A stretch of DNA of 64,000 nt, taken from positions 83,710-147,709 of the forward strand of contig JAHQIW010001482.1 in the NCBI GenBank assembly GCA_019055375.1, read 5' to 3'. The position numbers and the translations under genes are program-made. Shown here one piece after another: positions 38,401-48,430 of the stretch; positions within the stretch are counted from its first letter, which is position 1; each line of letters starts with the position of its first letter. Under the pieces are notes generated by a model. It made no database searches. It saw only the letters and a program-made list of their open reading frames with translations, and had not been told where the DNA came from. Origin of the DNA: Parelaphostrongylus tenuis (Eukaryota > Nematoda > Chromadorea > Rhabditida > Metastrongylidae).

Positions 38401-39404
38401 ATGATTACGGGACTGCAGAATCCTCAGATAAGTTCATACGAGCAAACGACGCCCGAAGTTCGAAAGCTTTGGAAGGACAACATCCGAGACGCTTACCTTG
38501 AACATGCAAACCTCTGCTCAGAATGACCCTCTCTGAGCTATGCTGGTGACTGCTTTCGGGAAGCTATATCGAGCTTGGCCAATACTGCCTCCTTTGCTGA
38601 GGAAAAATTCCACAGTAAGCTTTTTCATGCAACAGTAACTACAGGGACCGTTTTCTGAACGAAGATTACAACCTAAATCAAACGGCTCATCATAAACTGG
38701 AAATTTAGAGATAGCAAATAAGTAAAGATTCTTCTTAAGCTTGGGTACCTTCCTAAGAACGGACCAAGCATAATAGAAGCCATCTGTGCACCAAGAATTT
38801 GGTTCTACTTTCCTAATGCACAGACAATACTAGAAAAAGATATTGGAACGTGATATGTTCATTGACGAGTTCAAGTTCGTTATTTCCATGAAGCATATAG
38901 AGTAATTAATCGCACAAGCATGGTTTCTAATCTGTGATAACTTTGCAGCAGAATTATTTTCATAAAACTAACACTGGTTAACATCTCCTGACAGCTGTCA
39001 ATGGCATAGAATGTGCTTTGAGAGCTGCGTGTTGTGTCATAATCAGGCATGAAAGATTTTAATTTTCATTACTATGTTATCATAGTAATTTCACTTATTT
39101 TATCGCACGTCCCCTCAATTATTCGCTTTACAAGCTCCATTTTTAAGATTTATTTGTTGACTTCTTTCGATGGAGTGGACATGTTCCAACCTAGTTTAGT
39201 ACAAATATTTTAAGAGTGAAAGAGGTTCCAAGGAGTATGAGAGGAGTAGAAATGCAAGAAACTGAGAAGTCTTTTTCTGTGGTCTGTCGGATACAAAAGT
39301 CCTCTTCGAGGAATAATCTGAGCAGTCCTTGATTTTGCTGTTTTTCAGCAGTGTTATGCATTGTAACTATAAATCTGACAGTGTTGAGTAACATGCAAAA
39401 CATT
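35421..39404. other. no assignable gene; possible decayed transposon coding sequence near 38.4-38.65 kb
   Basis: Around 38,440-38,640 one plus-strand frame reads QTTPEVRKLWKDNIRDAYLE, HANLCSE, stop, PSLSYAGDCFREAISSLANT, ASFAEEKFHSKLF. This looks like real but broken coding sequence, perhaps the region between endonuclease and reverse transcriptase of another LINE. I could not assign it. The rest has no recognisable feature. Confidence 0.4.
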
Positions 39405-39476
39405 CGACCCCACCAAGAGTTGAACCGTTGTTTCACCTTTACCAATAGTGCGTTATGCCACTACACCACCGAGGTC
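39405..39476 (-). pseudogene. tRNA-like sequence (tRNA pseudogene or SINE head)
   Basis: 72 nt that partly fold as a tRNA: the 5' GACCTC pairs with the 3' GGGGTC (one G-T pair). The A box GTGGTGTAGTGGCATAACGC and B-box-like GGTTCAACTC are in place. A possible 7-nt anticodon loop TTGGTAA would carry GGT (Thr). The T stem does not pair and the anticodon stem has a mismatch, so it is not a functional tRNA. Confidence 0.5.
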
Positions 39477-40400
39477 CATCGTTTTCCTACCACACTTTCT
39501 TCGAGATAAATTTTTGAATCCCTCAGCAACCAATCTTCAACGAGCTTGGTCTCTTGAGCACACATCGGCATTAATCTCAGTTAGGCCGACAGCTACTAGT
39601 TAGGTATGATCTATAAGAATTTTTTTGTGTTTCACCCTAATTTAGAGAAAAATAAAGAGCGACCTATCCAATCACGAAAGCAATTAGATAAAAAGTTTCC
39701 GAAAATCTGGTTTACCTACTGCGATCGAATCGAGCGCACTTGAAGTTATCGGTGTGCTGAATACGTAAGTCAAATAAGGTTATATAAAATGTTTCTGCCA
39801 TTCTGGCTTCTCAGGTACTTTTCCTCTTTCCGCGTCCATGTTCAAAATCGTACTTTTTGATTCTTTTTTGACGTTTTAGTAACGATTCGATAGCTTGAAT
39901 TCCGAGAATTTGAACTGTTTAGTTAATTTTTCAATTTTGTTAGTTACAGTGTAATTTCGGCTTCTACATCATCCGTGAGCGGTCGGTTAATTTTCTTTCC
40001 TACCTCTGCTTTTGATTTCGGCCTAATGCCATTTCCGAATCAACTGGTAGGAAGCTTGGCCGAGGATCCGTAGCCGAAACCCACTCCTTGGAAACGACAT
40101 CATGAAGACCTGAAAAAGCCCTTGCAAGGTTACGTCAGGAAACCAAGGAATATTATATGCTTGGTCAACAATTTACTATTTGACATATGTGCTGGGGTCC
40201 GCACAACTAGTGAAGACGAACCATATAAGTAAGTATCATACTGTAATAATAAGAATAAAATTTTTTTCACACCTGAGCATCTTTAGCTGGACGCAGCTTT
40301 CCATCCATACTTTTAATAACCTTTCGATAGCGCAAATCGCGCAATTCATATGTGATGTAAAAATGCGCGTCGTGTGCGAAACCCGATATTATTTTAGCTG
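39477..40400. other. no recognisable gene
   Basis: AT-rich sequence. No domain-bearing frame or clear repeat was recognised before the tandem array begins near 40.4 kb. Confidence 0.45.
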
Positions 40401-41000
40401 TAACAACGCGCTATAAAGTCTTTCTTGAAAACCAAGCATATTATTGAGATTGTTGAGATTCGTGCTATCGAATAGCTGATGAGAATTTATGAGAAAAGAA
40501 TTGTCCATCAGAAGGTACTCAAATGTGCAGCACAATTTTATTATCACTGCTACAGCGCGCTAAGAGTTCTTTTCAAAGCAAGCACACCATAAAAATTCTC
40601 GAAATTTAAGCGAACGATCGGTTATCGATAGGTGATGGCTTGGTGCCAATTTTGCAAAATTCGTCTACATACCGGTGCAAGGTATGTGCGACGCATGTAA
40701 AATGCAATCTTATTAATTTTTAGTGTTGAAGGGCAATGAAAAGTCATTTTGGAAGCCAAAAACACTATCAAGTTTACCGAAATTTATGCTATCAAATAAT
40801 TACTAAAAGTTTTCAGGAAAAGCTTTGCTCAGCAAAATTTGCTTTAGTGTGAAACAAAATTATATTTTTATTGTTGGAGCGTGATTCATAATCGTTCAAA
40901 AATGAAATGCGCAGCTCAAAATTTTGACATTTATGCTATCGGATGATTATCAAAATGTCTAAAAGAGCAAAAAATACACTTTTTCCAATATGGGCGAGGA
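40400..41000 (+). repeat. degenerate tandem array of about 150-175-bp units
   Basis: Four imperfect units start near 40,409 (ACGCGCTATAAAGTCTTTC), 40,556 (GCGCGCTAAGAGTTCTTTT), 40,731 (GAAGGGCAATGAAAAGTCAT) and 40,879 (AGCGTGATTCATAATCGTTC). Each is followed by an AAATTTATGCTATC.AATAATTA-like block (for example 40,783-40,805 and 40,928-40,950). The same unit appears at the ends of the foldback elements at 59.4-60.1 and 63.0-63.9 kb. Confidence 0.6.
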
Positions 41001-41020
41001 TAAGGGGAAAAAAACCATTT

Positions 41021-41525
41021 TCTAACATGAATTTTGCAATGAAATTGCATGATTTAGTATCGATCAATTGTGCATTTTGGCGTGAGCATTTTGGTATACA
41101 ACTCGTTTATACTTGCTTCAAGATGGAGCTATCGTGGAAAAAAATTCGCTTGCTGCTCATGCACGAATGGCGCGTAGGAGGGAATGCTGATGAAGAGGCG
41201 CGCAAGTTAATGGAACTTGAGGCGATCATGCAGTTCTAAAAAAGACGGCTAGGAAGTAGCTCGCGAAGTTTGGAACTGGAAAAAGCAGTCTGAAGGATTA
41301 GCCCTTAGAAAGTTCATTCGAAGCTGATACTCAAGTTGTCTTTGAGATGGTCGACTGGCCTCTTCACTAGCATTTTCTCCTACGCTCCATTCGTGCATGA
41401 GTAACAAGCGAATTTGTTCCCATGACAGCTCCATCGTAAAAAAAAAGTATAGGCACTTTTCAAAATGAAATGCGCAATTGAACGACACCAAAATCATGCA
41501 CTTTCTTTGCAAAAATTATACTAAG
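41021..41525. mobile_element. palindromic mariner derivative: two transposase 5' ends face to face
   Basis: The left arm (41,021-41,205, plus) and right arm (41,525-41,361, minus) are inverted copies of the same 5' region. Both carry TGCATGATTT, TCAATTG.GCATTT and then an ATG (41,123 plus; 41,434 minus). These open MELSWKKIRLLLMHEWRVGG and MELSWEQIRLLLMHEWSVGE, followed by NA.EEA. This is the N-terminal helix-turn-helix start of a mariner transposase. Both frames stop after 38-60 codons. No catalytic domain is present. Confidence 0.7.
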
Positions 41526-43296
41526 AAATCAAAGCAGTACGAACTTTTTACACAACCTATTACTTAGTGCATTCACAGGGCTAGCTAAAGTGATGGAAGT
41601 GGATGTCACGTTCCTTGAATGGCACAAGTTGGTTATTCTTGCGAAGCGTTTAGAAAGAATAATATCGGAAGCCTGTTTTATATTGTACAATCAACACAGG
41701 CGGGTTACTCAAAACAAAGGCGGGTCAGCATCTGTTCATAGTTGCGAATGACTCATATGGTGCTTTGAGAACTGCGTGTTCTCTTACATACAGGCGTAAA
41801 ATAGTGCATTTTACATATGCTATGCTGTAATTTGTACTTCTGTATATTATTCGATTAAAACACAGCGATTGCGGATAAAACCTCAGCTATAATACGGTTC
41901 AATGACAGTTTCTGTCTTCTAGATTATTTCCATCGACAGAAAATCACTGATAGCAACGATAGCGTCATAATGAGAGAAAAGGAAGCAAAAAACTCTTGTA
42001 ATGATGTGCTAAGCCGTATGACTCCGCAAAAGATCACGTGTCCGAAATTGTTTGGTCTCATAAGAAGGACAATAGGACCTAGAAATGGTTCAAGGGTTCA
42101 ATAAGCAGTTTTGAGGATCTGTAATGCCCATAGATGCAATAGCGTTTATAGACCTCGTTACCTCTTGAGTGCACACGGCACTATGAGTACAAAGTGAGGA
42201 AATGATTTCTGCCCACATGCAAGATTTCCATCCTCAAAAAAGCAGGAAGGTGTATAAAAGAACGCCAACTATTCACAGGACAAGAGAGGCGCAGAATGTT
42301 CTTGAAATTTAGAGAAGAACCGATTTCCAGTGCGAAAATTATGATAAATAGGATCGTGGGCACTCGAACAGTGTTGGAGTGGTCAATGAGACACACTAGA
42401 GTGTCACCGTTCGGCCCATCAAATGGAAAATGGGTTGAGATGCCTTGATTTTGCTATGAAAGGCTATAATAGTTGTAACTACGGACGCTATCATCCGTAC
42501 TGCACATTGAGGAGAGGGCATGGCCGAGTGGTTAAGATGCTCGGCGCGGCGCGAGCCCTATTCCATCGCATCCTGTCCTATCCTACCCTTTCCATGGCCT
42601 CACTAATGCACCATTGAGACCCTTGTTCTGTTTTTCTTTTAGCCATGCTTTCAATCTATTAGGTGAGTGTTAGCAATCACTCGACAGCAATATTCTTCCA
42701 CAGAGAATAAATGCGCGTAAATCTTGGTTAATGCAAAGCCGAGAATAAATCCGTTTTTCTCTATCTTTACTAATTTAAAGTTATATTTCACATTTTATTC
42801 TCCCGTCAAAAAGAAACTGAAATTTGTGAAGATTTTCTATCTTATCAACTCGCTAGAGCGAAATATATCCATCTAATGATAAGTGAAAAATGGAAATAGG
42901 CAGGTTTCGTTACAACGATGATTCCAATGTTCTAAGGTGGCCCTGATTCCTCAACGGTTTTCGAAATTCATAGGTGGTAATCGAAAATCAGCAAATTTTC
43001 ATTAATTCAAATATTATTCTCTCCACTTTACTCCCGTATATAGTAGAATTTCTACAGCATTAGCTTAACAATTTATACATACATCGTCCAAACTTGTACA
43101 CATAATTACTTTTCATATACATATGTCCACACTGCAATCGGCTCTCAATGGCAGGTTTTGCCAAGTTACCTTAACAGGAAATTCACACAGCGATATTACT
43201 TGACAGTGATCCATGTATTCGAGAAATCAGATCTATAACAAAAATTACCCAAGTATTAAATTAGGTGAGGTTAGTCCACATTCCCGTGCCATTATT
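41526..43296. other. no recognisable gene; SINE head fragment near 42.51 kb
   Basis: A family-A-like tRNA head (GGGCATGGCCGAGTGGTTAA, GATGCTCGGCGCGGCG) lies at 42,516-42,552. A short C/T-rich body follows and ends by 42,615. Elsewhere nothing is recognised. Confidence 0.45.
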
Positions 43297-43472
43297 TCAT
43301 ACACTAGTGATATCTCCTTCATCGAGACTGTCATTGTCATTTTCCTCGTCCGTTTCACTTTCCAAAGGATTTCTATACAAATGTAGTGAACTCCCACATT
43401 GTCTTGCAGCTTCTGCTACTGTTTGCTTTCCCACGGGTATTGAATCAGTGGATAGAATGTCTGTCGTTTCTT
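43297..43472 (-). CDS. candidate terminal exon of an unknown gene, acidic C-terminus
   Basis: A strong acceptor on the minus strand (CTTTTTTTTTACAG|AAGAAACG) opens a frame of 57 codons to a TGA: EETTDILSTDSIPVGK, QTVAEAARQCGSSLHLYR, NPLESETDEENDNDSLDEGD, ITSV. Codon use and the acidic run look like genuine protein rather than shadow. The opposite strand gives a Ser-rich frame typical of antisense. It needs an upstream exon ending in phase 1, which I could not find, partly because a LINE remnant (L3) occupies 43.95-44.56 kb. The protein is not recognised. It could also be a fragment of an older repeat. Confidence 0.4.
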
Positions 43473-43949
43473 CTGTAAAAAAAAAGAAGTACAATGCTGA
43501 CACTGCCTCTTGAGTCAATATTCATCACTGTTTATTTTAGGATTATAGAATAAGAGATTAAAAATTATAGATGAATCAAGAGCAGCTAGAGTGCGTCAAT
43601 TAAGGCGGCCTTCATGAAGTCGTAGTGAAAAGCCTCACAGAGAACTTGAAACTTTTACTAGACATTATTATTACTGAAAACATGGGCGTTGTTGAAAATT
43701 TTGTTTTAGTGAATCACTTGAAGTTAAAATAGCACGAGTTGAGTGGAATGAAATGCGATGGCTTTTGGATACTTAGGATGGCTCGCCTTCACGAGCAGTT
43801 CGGGTTTCGGCCAAGCAACAGTGCTTCATGGTGATAGCTCGGTTCTTATATGGTGACGCCGGTAAGAAACATTGAAAACTGTTTCTATTTGAGTACAGAA
43901 AAGGGTTGACGTGAACTAGAATTGTGACCACTTCAAGGATTGACCGTCA

Positions 43950-44570
43950 AAGAGGATGTTTGCAATCCTTCAAAGTTCAAATTACTATTCTTTTGATCCA
44001 ACTTTCGTCTGCTCTTCCTGCTATGTGATGAGCACACTTGTGTTTCGCCGTTGCTCTATATTCACCAAGAACCAAGAAATAGGATAGATTCCAAGAATCT
44101 GAGCTACGCATCCTGGTCAAAGAATGCACTTTGGGATCAACTTAAGATCATAACGCTCTAGATAATGCTAGATAGTTCTTCATATGACTAAAATAAGTGT
44201 TTACCCAGCTCTCTGCTACATAACAAAATGCAAGGCGGAACATTGAACCAAAGTGGTGAGCAAGTGATCATGGGCTATGAGTTGGTCGGTGAGTTCTACG
44301 ACGGATCCAAACACTTCGCGTGTTACTTCACTACGGACGCATAATTCCTTCTCCACGTCGTTTTCCATGTTCATTAGACGCTTAAACTACACACACGAAG
44401 TGTCTCTGTATTCACAGAAACATTCGATTCTCCCACTTCCGATCACGATGGTTTCACAAACACGATTTTTTGGGATTTATCAGCATTTCAGTCCTTTTCC
44501 ATTTTTAAAGCAATTGAGCTACGTCTCCGCTCGATGCTCTCACACAAAATAATGAATATATCATAAACAC
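43950..44570 (-). mobile_element. LINE remnant L3, RTE-like lineage II, minus strand
   Basis: Minus-strand frames match in order the second RTE-like lineage seen in L4. A MLINPKKSC piece lies near 44,475. Next is RLMNMENDVEKEL then VFGSVVELTDQLIAHDHLLT (44,390-44,235), which corresponds to the block after the palm domain. After a gap comes AKHKCAHHIAGRADESWIKR (about 44,060-43,990), the C-terminal block. Stops and frame changes separate the pieces. Confidence 0.7.
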
Positions 44571-45536
44571 AGCAGTGATGACAGGATTTGCCATCATTTG
44601 GAATTGCTTCTTATCTTAATTGAGTGGCTTTACAATAAATTGCCCTGATATGACAAATAGATTTAGCGAAGTAATTTTCTCTTATCGAACGCCTTTCGTA
44701 CAAAATGAAGTGGCCCCAATTTGCTGTTTATAGATCTTGAAGGTTGCGGCACAATTTCAGATTAATTTTTAACAAACTCTCACAGTTATGTTAGTAAAAA
44801 ATAATATCTGTACAACTGCATTTTGCTTTATTTTCTTGGGGAATAATAGCAATTCACTGCCAGCACAAGAACGGATCAAGTCTTTGAGTCTCAAAACAAA
44901 GCATTGCTTTTTCTTTATGAAAATGCAGTTGCTTTTTGCAGGAATCGTGAAATTATTCTGTGGTCAGTAATGATTTTCTAAATTAGCAAGAATGAGCTTT
45001 TGCACGATGATGAGAAGTGGCAAAATAGTTCTCATCTAGGTTTTCTTAAAAAAAACTTAGATAAAGGTTATTGTCGCGCATCATTTTCTTCAAACGATTA
45101 TAGAGCTTGTCTAGTTTGCTCTTACTAACTGTTTAAGTAATAAAAAACAGTTAATGACGGCGACTTTTTCAACGCGGAGTTGGGGAGAAAGAATGACCGT
45201 AAAAGATAACGGATTTTTTCATAGTACCCTGTGAGAACGGTGTGCAGATAACGCCTACCCATCCGGCATTTCGTAACAAAAATTTTCTTTACGAGTCCAA
45301 ATGGCCCTGCTCCATCAATTGATGTATTCCCGTCTTATTGCCTTTCGCCTCTTGTAGGACGATCACAACGAAAACCGAATAATTTAAAGGCCTCAAAAGA
45401 ACCGTTATGACGAGTGTAAGAGTTTATTGTGGCATTGAAAGGCATAGACAAGGAAGATACTTTTATAGCGTATCGTAGAGGGTTCTCCGTGGCCCACTTC
45501 AAATTTTCAAAAACCCGAAATTTGACCATTTCTCAC
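44571..45536. other. no recognisable gene
   Basis: The frame at 45,335-45,529 on the minus strand (NLKWATENPLRYAIKVSS and onward) may follow the candidate exon to its right but lacks a clear acceptor. Confidence 0.4.
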
Positions 45537-45740
45537 CAACAATCTCATGGACAGACGCGCAGGCGGTAACGCCCAATGTGCGAGGTAGTAAAGCCGACTC
45601 ATTATTAGGTGACTTCCTACTCGTTTTTCAAAGCGGCATTCTACCCTAGGTGCATCGTTGCTCAAGACGTCTTCAGAGGCGGCCGCCAGCCTTTGGTCGT
45701 GTGAGTGGTTCATTCCCAACCCCAAACATGTAGATCGCAC
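45537..45740 (-). CDS. candidate internal exon, 68 codons, unknown product
   Basis: Flanked by a good acceptor (TTTTTTATTGTCAG|GTGCG) and a consensus donor (TTGTTG|GTGAGA) on the minus strand. It is exactly 204 nt and open in phase 0 at both ends. It reads VRSTCLGLGMNHSHDQ, RLAAASEDVLSNDAPRVECR, FEKRVGSHLIMSRLYYLAHW, ALPPARLSMRLL. Base composition is richer in GC than the flanks. No family is recognised and no phase-matched partner exon was found. A decayed repeat is the alternative. Confidence 0.35.
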
Positions 45741-46775
45741 CTGACAATAAAAAACATCTGCTGACGAAAATGACAAAACATAGGTGGAACAATAGCTCTG
45801 ACTATGAAATTTGATTTCTGCTACTCCTGCCGCCATAATATTCCATTGTGAGGAAATCTTTTGTTTCGTGTGTTTTCTTAAGAGGACAGCTTCAATTTCA
45901 ATATGCCAAATAATCATTTTTCAATGAACCTGAATGGCTCAAAAATAATTATTTAGCACATTGAAATGTGAAATGTGGTTTTGAGAAAATACTCAAAACG
46001 AAAGATATGATATATTAAATATGCTGGCCAAGAGCAATCGAGTGTAGAGCACTCCGTGTTCGATGCTAATTTGACTGGACACAGAGTGTACAACGTTCGT
46101 CGTCGCTAACTCTTAGTGTGAGGACTGAAGCACCCACACAGGATTGGTAAAAGACGAGAAAGGGTAACTGCCCGACTGACGAGACTGCAACGTCAAAACA
46201 AGTGTGAGGGAATTATTCCGGTGCGCTACGACACTTTGATGAGTCGTTGATAAAAAACATGGATTCAAGGTAATCGATGTAAAGGTACATAGAATGGATG
46301 AGAACGTCAAGGAATATTTTGAAGCACATTGGAAAAACCAATGTACTATATTTAGAAACATCGCAAAAATTATTAGCAGGAAAATACCCTGCTACACAAC
46401 TTTAAACACCTCACCAATATTGTTAGAATTTTTTCCCAGTCGACCAACGGGATCAGAACAATTCGCTGCTATTTTGCACTTCGGCTGGAGGAACGAGTGA
46501 ACTCCTAAAATATGATTGTTGTAAAGAAATAGTTACGTGGAAAACACGCACGAAATTTTGATACCGTATGGTGGACAACTGTGGTCATGATTGCCAGCCA
46601 TCAGAAGTAGTTGTCGTTGTACTGACAGTTCTCGAAGGTGCCGCTGACTTTCTCGAACACTTACGTATTCATTCAACTGCTCTCTTGAAAATTCTATGGT
46701 AAAACGCCTTTTTCAAAGTTTCAGGCTCAATAAGCAATGAGAAGAAAACTGTGGAGACTCTCACTTTGGCGTTTT
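45741..46775. other. no recognisable gene; includes the likely 3' flank of the sarcoglycan gene
   Basis: The plus-strand frame 46,294-46,500 (MDENVKEYFEAHWKNQ) has no recognisable homology. The bases just below 46,776 should include the 3' UTR of the sarcoglycan gene on the minus strand. Confidence 0.4.
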
Positions 46776-46949
46776 ATAATCTCGCCATTGTTGACCTTCT
46801 CTCCTGCCAAAGAAAATGAGACTCAACACGAGAACGAGGACTATACAGAAAACAGCAATAAGCGGAAAAACTAGAACGCTTTCCCAGAACGTATATCCTT
46901 CTCCAATTGGACCCACTTCTCTCAAAGGCTGTGCAGGAGTGGAGTTAAC
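46776..46949 (-). CDS. sgca-1-like: sarcoglycan last exon: stalk, transmembrane helix, short tail
   Basis: 174 nt including the stop (TAA at 46,778-46,776). The acceptor is GGTTTTCAG|GTTAAC. It carries YTFWESVLVFPLIAVF, CIVLVLVLSLIFFGRRR, STMARL. Confidence 0.72.
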
Positions 46950-47622
46950 CTGAAAACCTTTTCATGTGGTGATAATGAGAACCACCAAATCAAGAAGAAA
47001 GACAATAATGTTTGACTTTCATCTAGTGCCTAAATCGCTTCAAACAATAAGGTAAAACTTCAAATACAACACAAGGACGCCGAAATATGAACTAATGTGA
47101 AAACCTCAGATCGGCTTCGAGCTCGCTTTTACCCTTTCCGAGGTCAACTCACCCACTGTTTATCTGAGGTTTTGAAATTTGTTCATATCTCAACGTTCCT
47201 ATCGTTTTATCTTAGATTGTGCCCTATTGTAAAAGAAACGATAGACTGAAAATAAAAATCTGAAAGTCGAGAATTAAACCTTTCCCAACTCCACAATTTT
47301 CTCATACTTATACTGATCTTTTCCTGGCTCTCCACCAACGTAGTTATGCAGCACAGTTAGGTTCCTCTGAAAAAGAAAATCAGTAGGAAGAAACTAATGT
47401 TTGTGATCAAATGAAATGATAACATACGATTCTGGTGCGACACCAGTCCACATCAAATCTTGGAGCGAAGTACTTATTGAGGACGACCAAATTCCGCTTC
47501 CGGCAGAAAAACGGACTCATTTGCAGATTGTGAATTAGTTTATGTACGTTGGGATAAAACCCTCGCTGCGTACCAATGGAAACTAGGCTACTAAAATGTT
47601 TATTTTTCAAAAAGTCTCGAAG
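46776..47622 (-). CDS. sgca-1-like: alpha/epsilon-sarcoglycan, C-terminal three exons
   Basis: Sarcoglycan alpha/epsilon is a single-pass membrane protein of the dystrophin-glycoprotein complex that links muscle cytoskeleton and matrix. Three exons join in phase 0. The first ends in RFDVDWCRTRI, matching the conserved DWC region before the membrane in this family. The second is RNLTVLHNYVGGEPGK and onward. The last has VNSTPAQPLREVGPIGEG, then one transmembrane helix (about 24 residues from VLVFPLIAVFCIVLVLVLSL to IFF) and the basic tail GRRRSTMARL. Vertebrate relatives continue with CRREG and a longer cytoplasmic tail, so this tail is short. A donor-like AAG|GTCAAC near the stop could extend it by splicing. 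Upstream exons (signal peptide and cadherin-like part) were not found. Confidence 0.72.
47280..47366 (-). CDS. sgca-1-like: sarcoglycan penultimate exon
   Basis: 87 nt (29 codons). The acceptor is CTTTTTCAG|AGGAAC and the donor is GGAAAG|GTTTAA. It encodes RNLTVLHNYVGGEPGK, DQYKYEKIVELGK. Phase 0 at both ends, with one N-glycosylation sequon (NLT). Confidence 0.7.
47428..47622 (-). CDS. sgca-1-like: sarcoglycan exon with the DWC region
   Basis: 195 nt (65 codons). The acceptor is CACTTTGTAG|CTTCGA and the donor is AGAATC|GTATGT. It encodes LRDFLKNKHFSSLVSIGTQR, GFYPNVHKLIHNLQMS, PFFCRKRNLVVLNKYFAPRF, DVDWCRTRI. Cysteines in FFCRK and DWC fit the family's extracellular cysteines. Confidence 0.72.
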
Positions 47623-47737
47623 CTACAAAGTGAATATAAATGAGGATATTATCATCATGTTTTAGTAACATACAACAGCACACCAATTTTTTTAGCATAC
47701 GCCTTGTACATTTCTATGGAGTAATTGTCACGAGTGG

Positions 47738-47985
47738 GGCGCTGTGGCCGAATGGTTGTGAAGCTGATCACAGCATGCGAGGGCTAAGCCTCGCCCTCCC
47801 CCACCTCTCACACCCTCCTGTAGTCGACAACGAATGCCCTATGGAACCCCGTAGAAAAGCTATCATTGAGATTGCGAGGAAACGTGCTCAACCAGTATTC
47901 CGCGTCATACGAGAAGAAGATGAAAAAACGAATTAATTGTTAGAATCACTGAGATTCGCAAGGTGAAAAAAGAAACACTGTGAAT
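47738..47985 (+). repeat. SINE family A, copy 3, in the sarcoglycan upstream intron or flank
   Basis: The head GGGGCGCTGTGGCCGAATGG is followed by the family body (CCTATGGAACCCCGTAGAAA, GAGATTGCGAGGAAACGTGC, TCAACCAGTATTCCGCGTCA, GAGAAGAAGATGAAAAAACG, AGATTCGCAAGGTGAAAAA). It lies about 115 bases 5' (in gene direction) of the sarcoglycan exon at 47,622, antisense to it. The 98-codon frame across it is not a gene. Confidence 0.75.
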
Positions 47986-48099
47986 ACGCATCTTGAAAGT
48001 AAAAAGTGTCAATTGTTAAGATAACTGGCACTTTTCCTAAAATTTACTTCTAGAGTTTAAAATGCCTTACAGCAGAGGGGAGGGGGGCATGTAGTGCTG

Positions 48100-48430
48100 C
48101 CAGAGGGGCTTATACGAATGGGGTTGCCGAGTGAATCGATCGGATGACAATAAACCTTCCATTTAACCTTGTCGCGTGCACAGTCACTCGAATGGGTTGA
48201 CCGCACTTCAAGGACTCGTTTAGCACCATATCTTTCTTCCGAGGGTTTTTGTAGAATCTCTTACCAGGATGGAGTCCAGATTCCTGACACATATTTTGAG
48301 GTGACACCCAAGGAAGGTCATAAAATCGTATTCTACCTTCAGCTCAACTCTCTGGCCAAGTCGTTCACCACATTAAGTCCTCAACGTGGGTAAATACGTT
48401 TGTAGCATTTGTAGATATTAACTCTGTTGA
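48100..48430. other. open on several frames, strand uncertain
   Basis: Both the plus frame 48,169-48,393 and two minus frames are open (one reading RFYDLPWVSPQNMCQESG, another ERLGQRVELKVEYDFMTFLG). This may be the 5' end of LINE L4 (plus) or an upstream exon of the sarcoglycan gene (minus). I cannot decide from the sequence alone. Confidence 0.35.

Noticed and set aside
39405..39476. Functional tRNA-Thr
   Set aside because: The T stem does not pair and the anticodon stem has a mismatch; called a pseudogene or SINE head instead.
42516..42560. Possible functional tRNA (GGCCGAGTGGTTAAG)
   Set aside because: No B box, no foldable T arm or acceptor pairing; it matches the SINE-A head.
44235..44390. 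Apparent host exon on the minus strand reading MENDVEKEL...
   Set aside because: It matches the MNMEND block of RTE-like lineage II LINEs, with further LINE blocks in order on both sides.
47640..47936. 98-codon plus-strand frame
   Set aside because: It runs through SINE-A copy 3.
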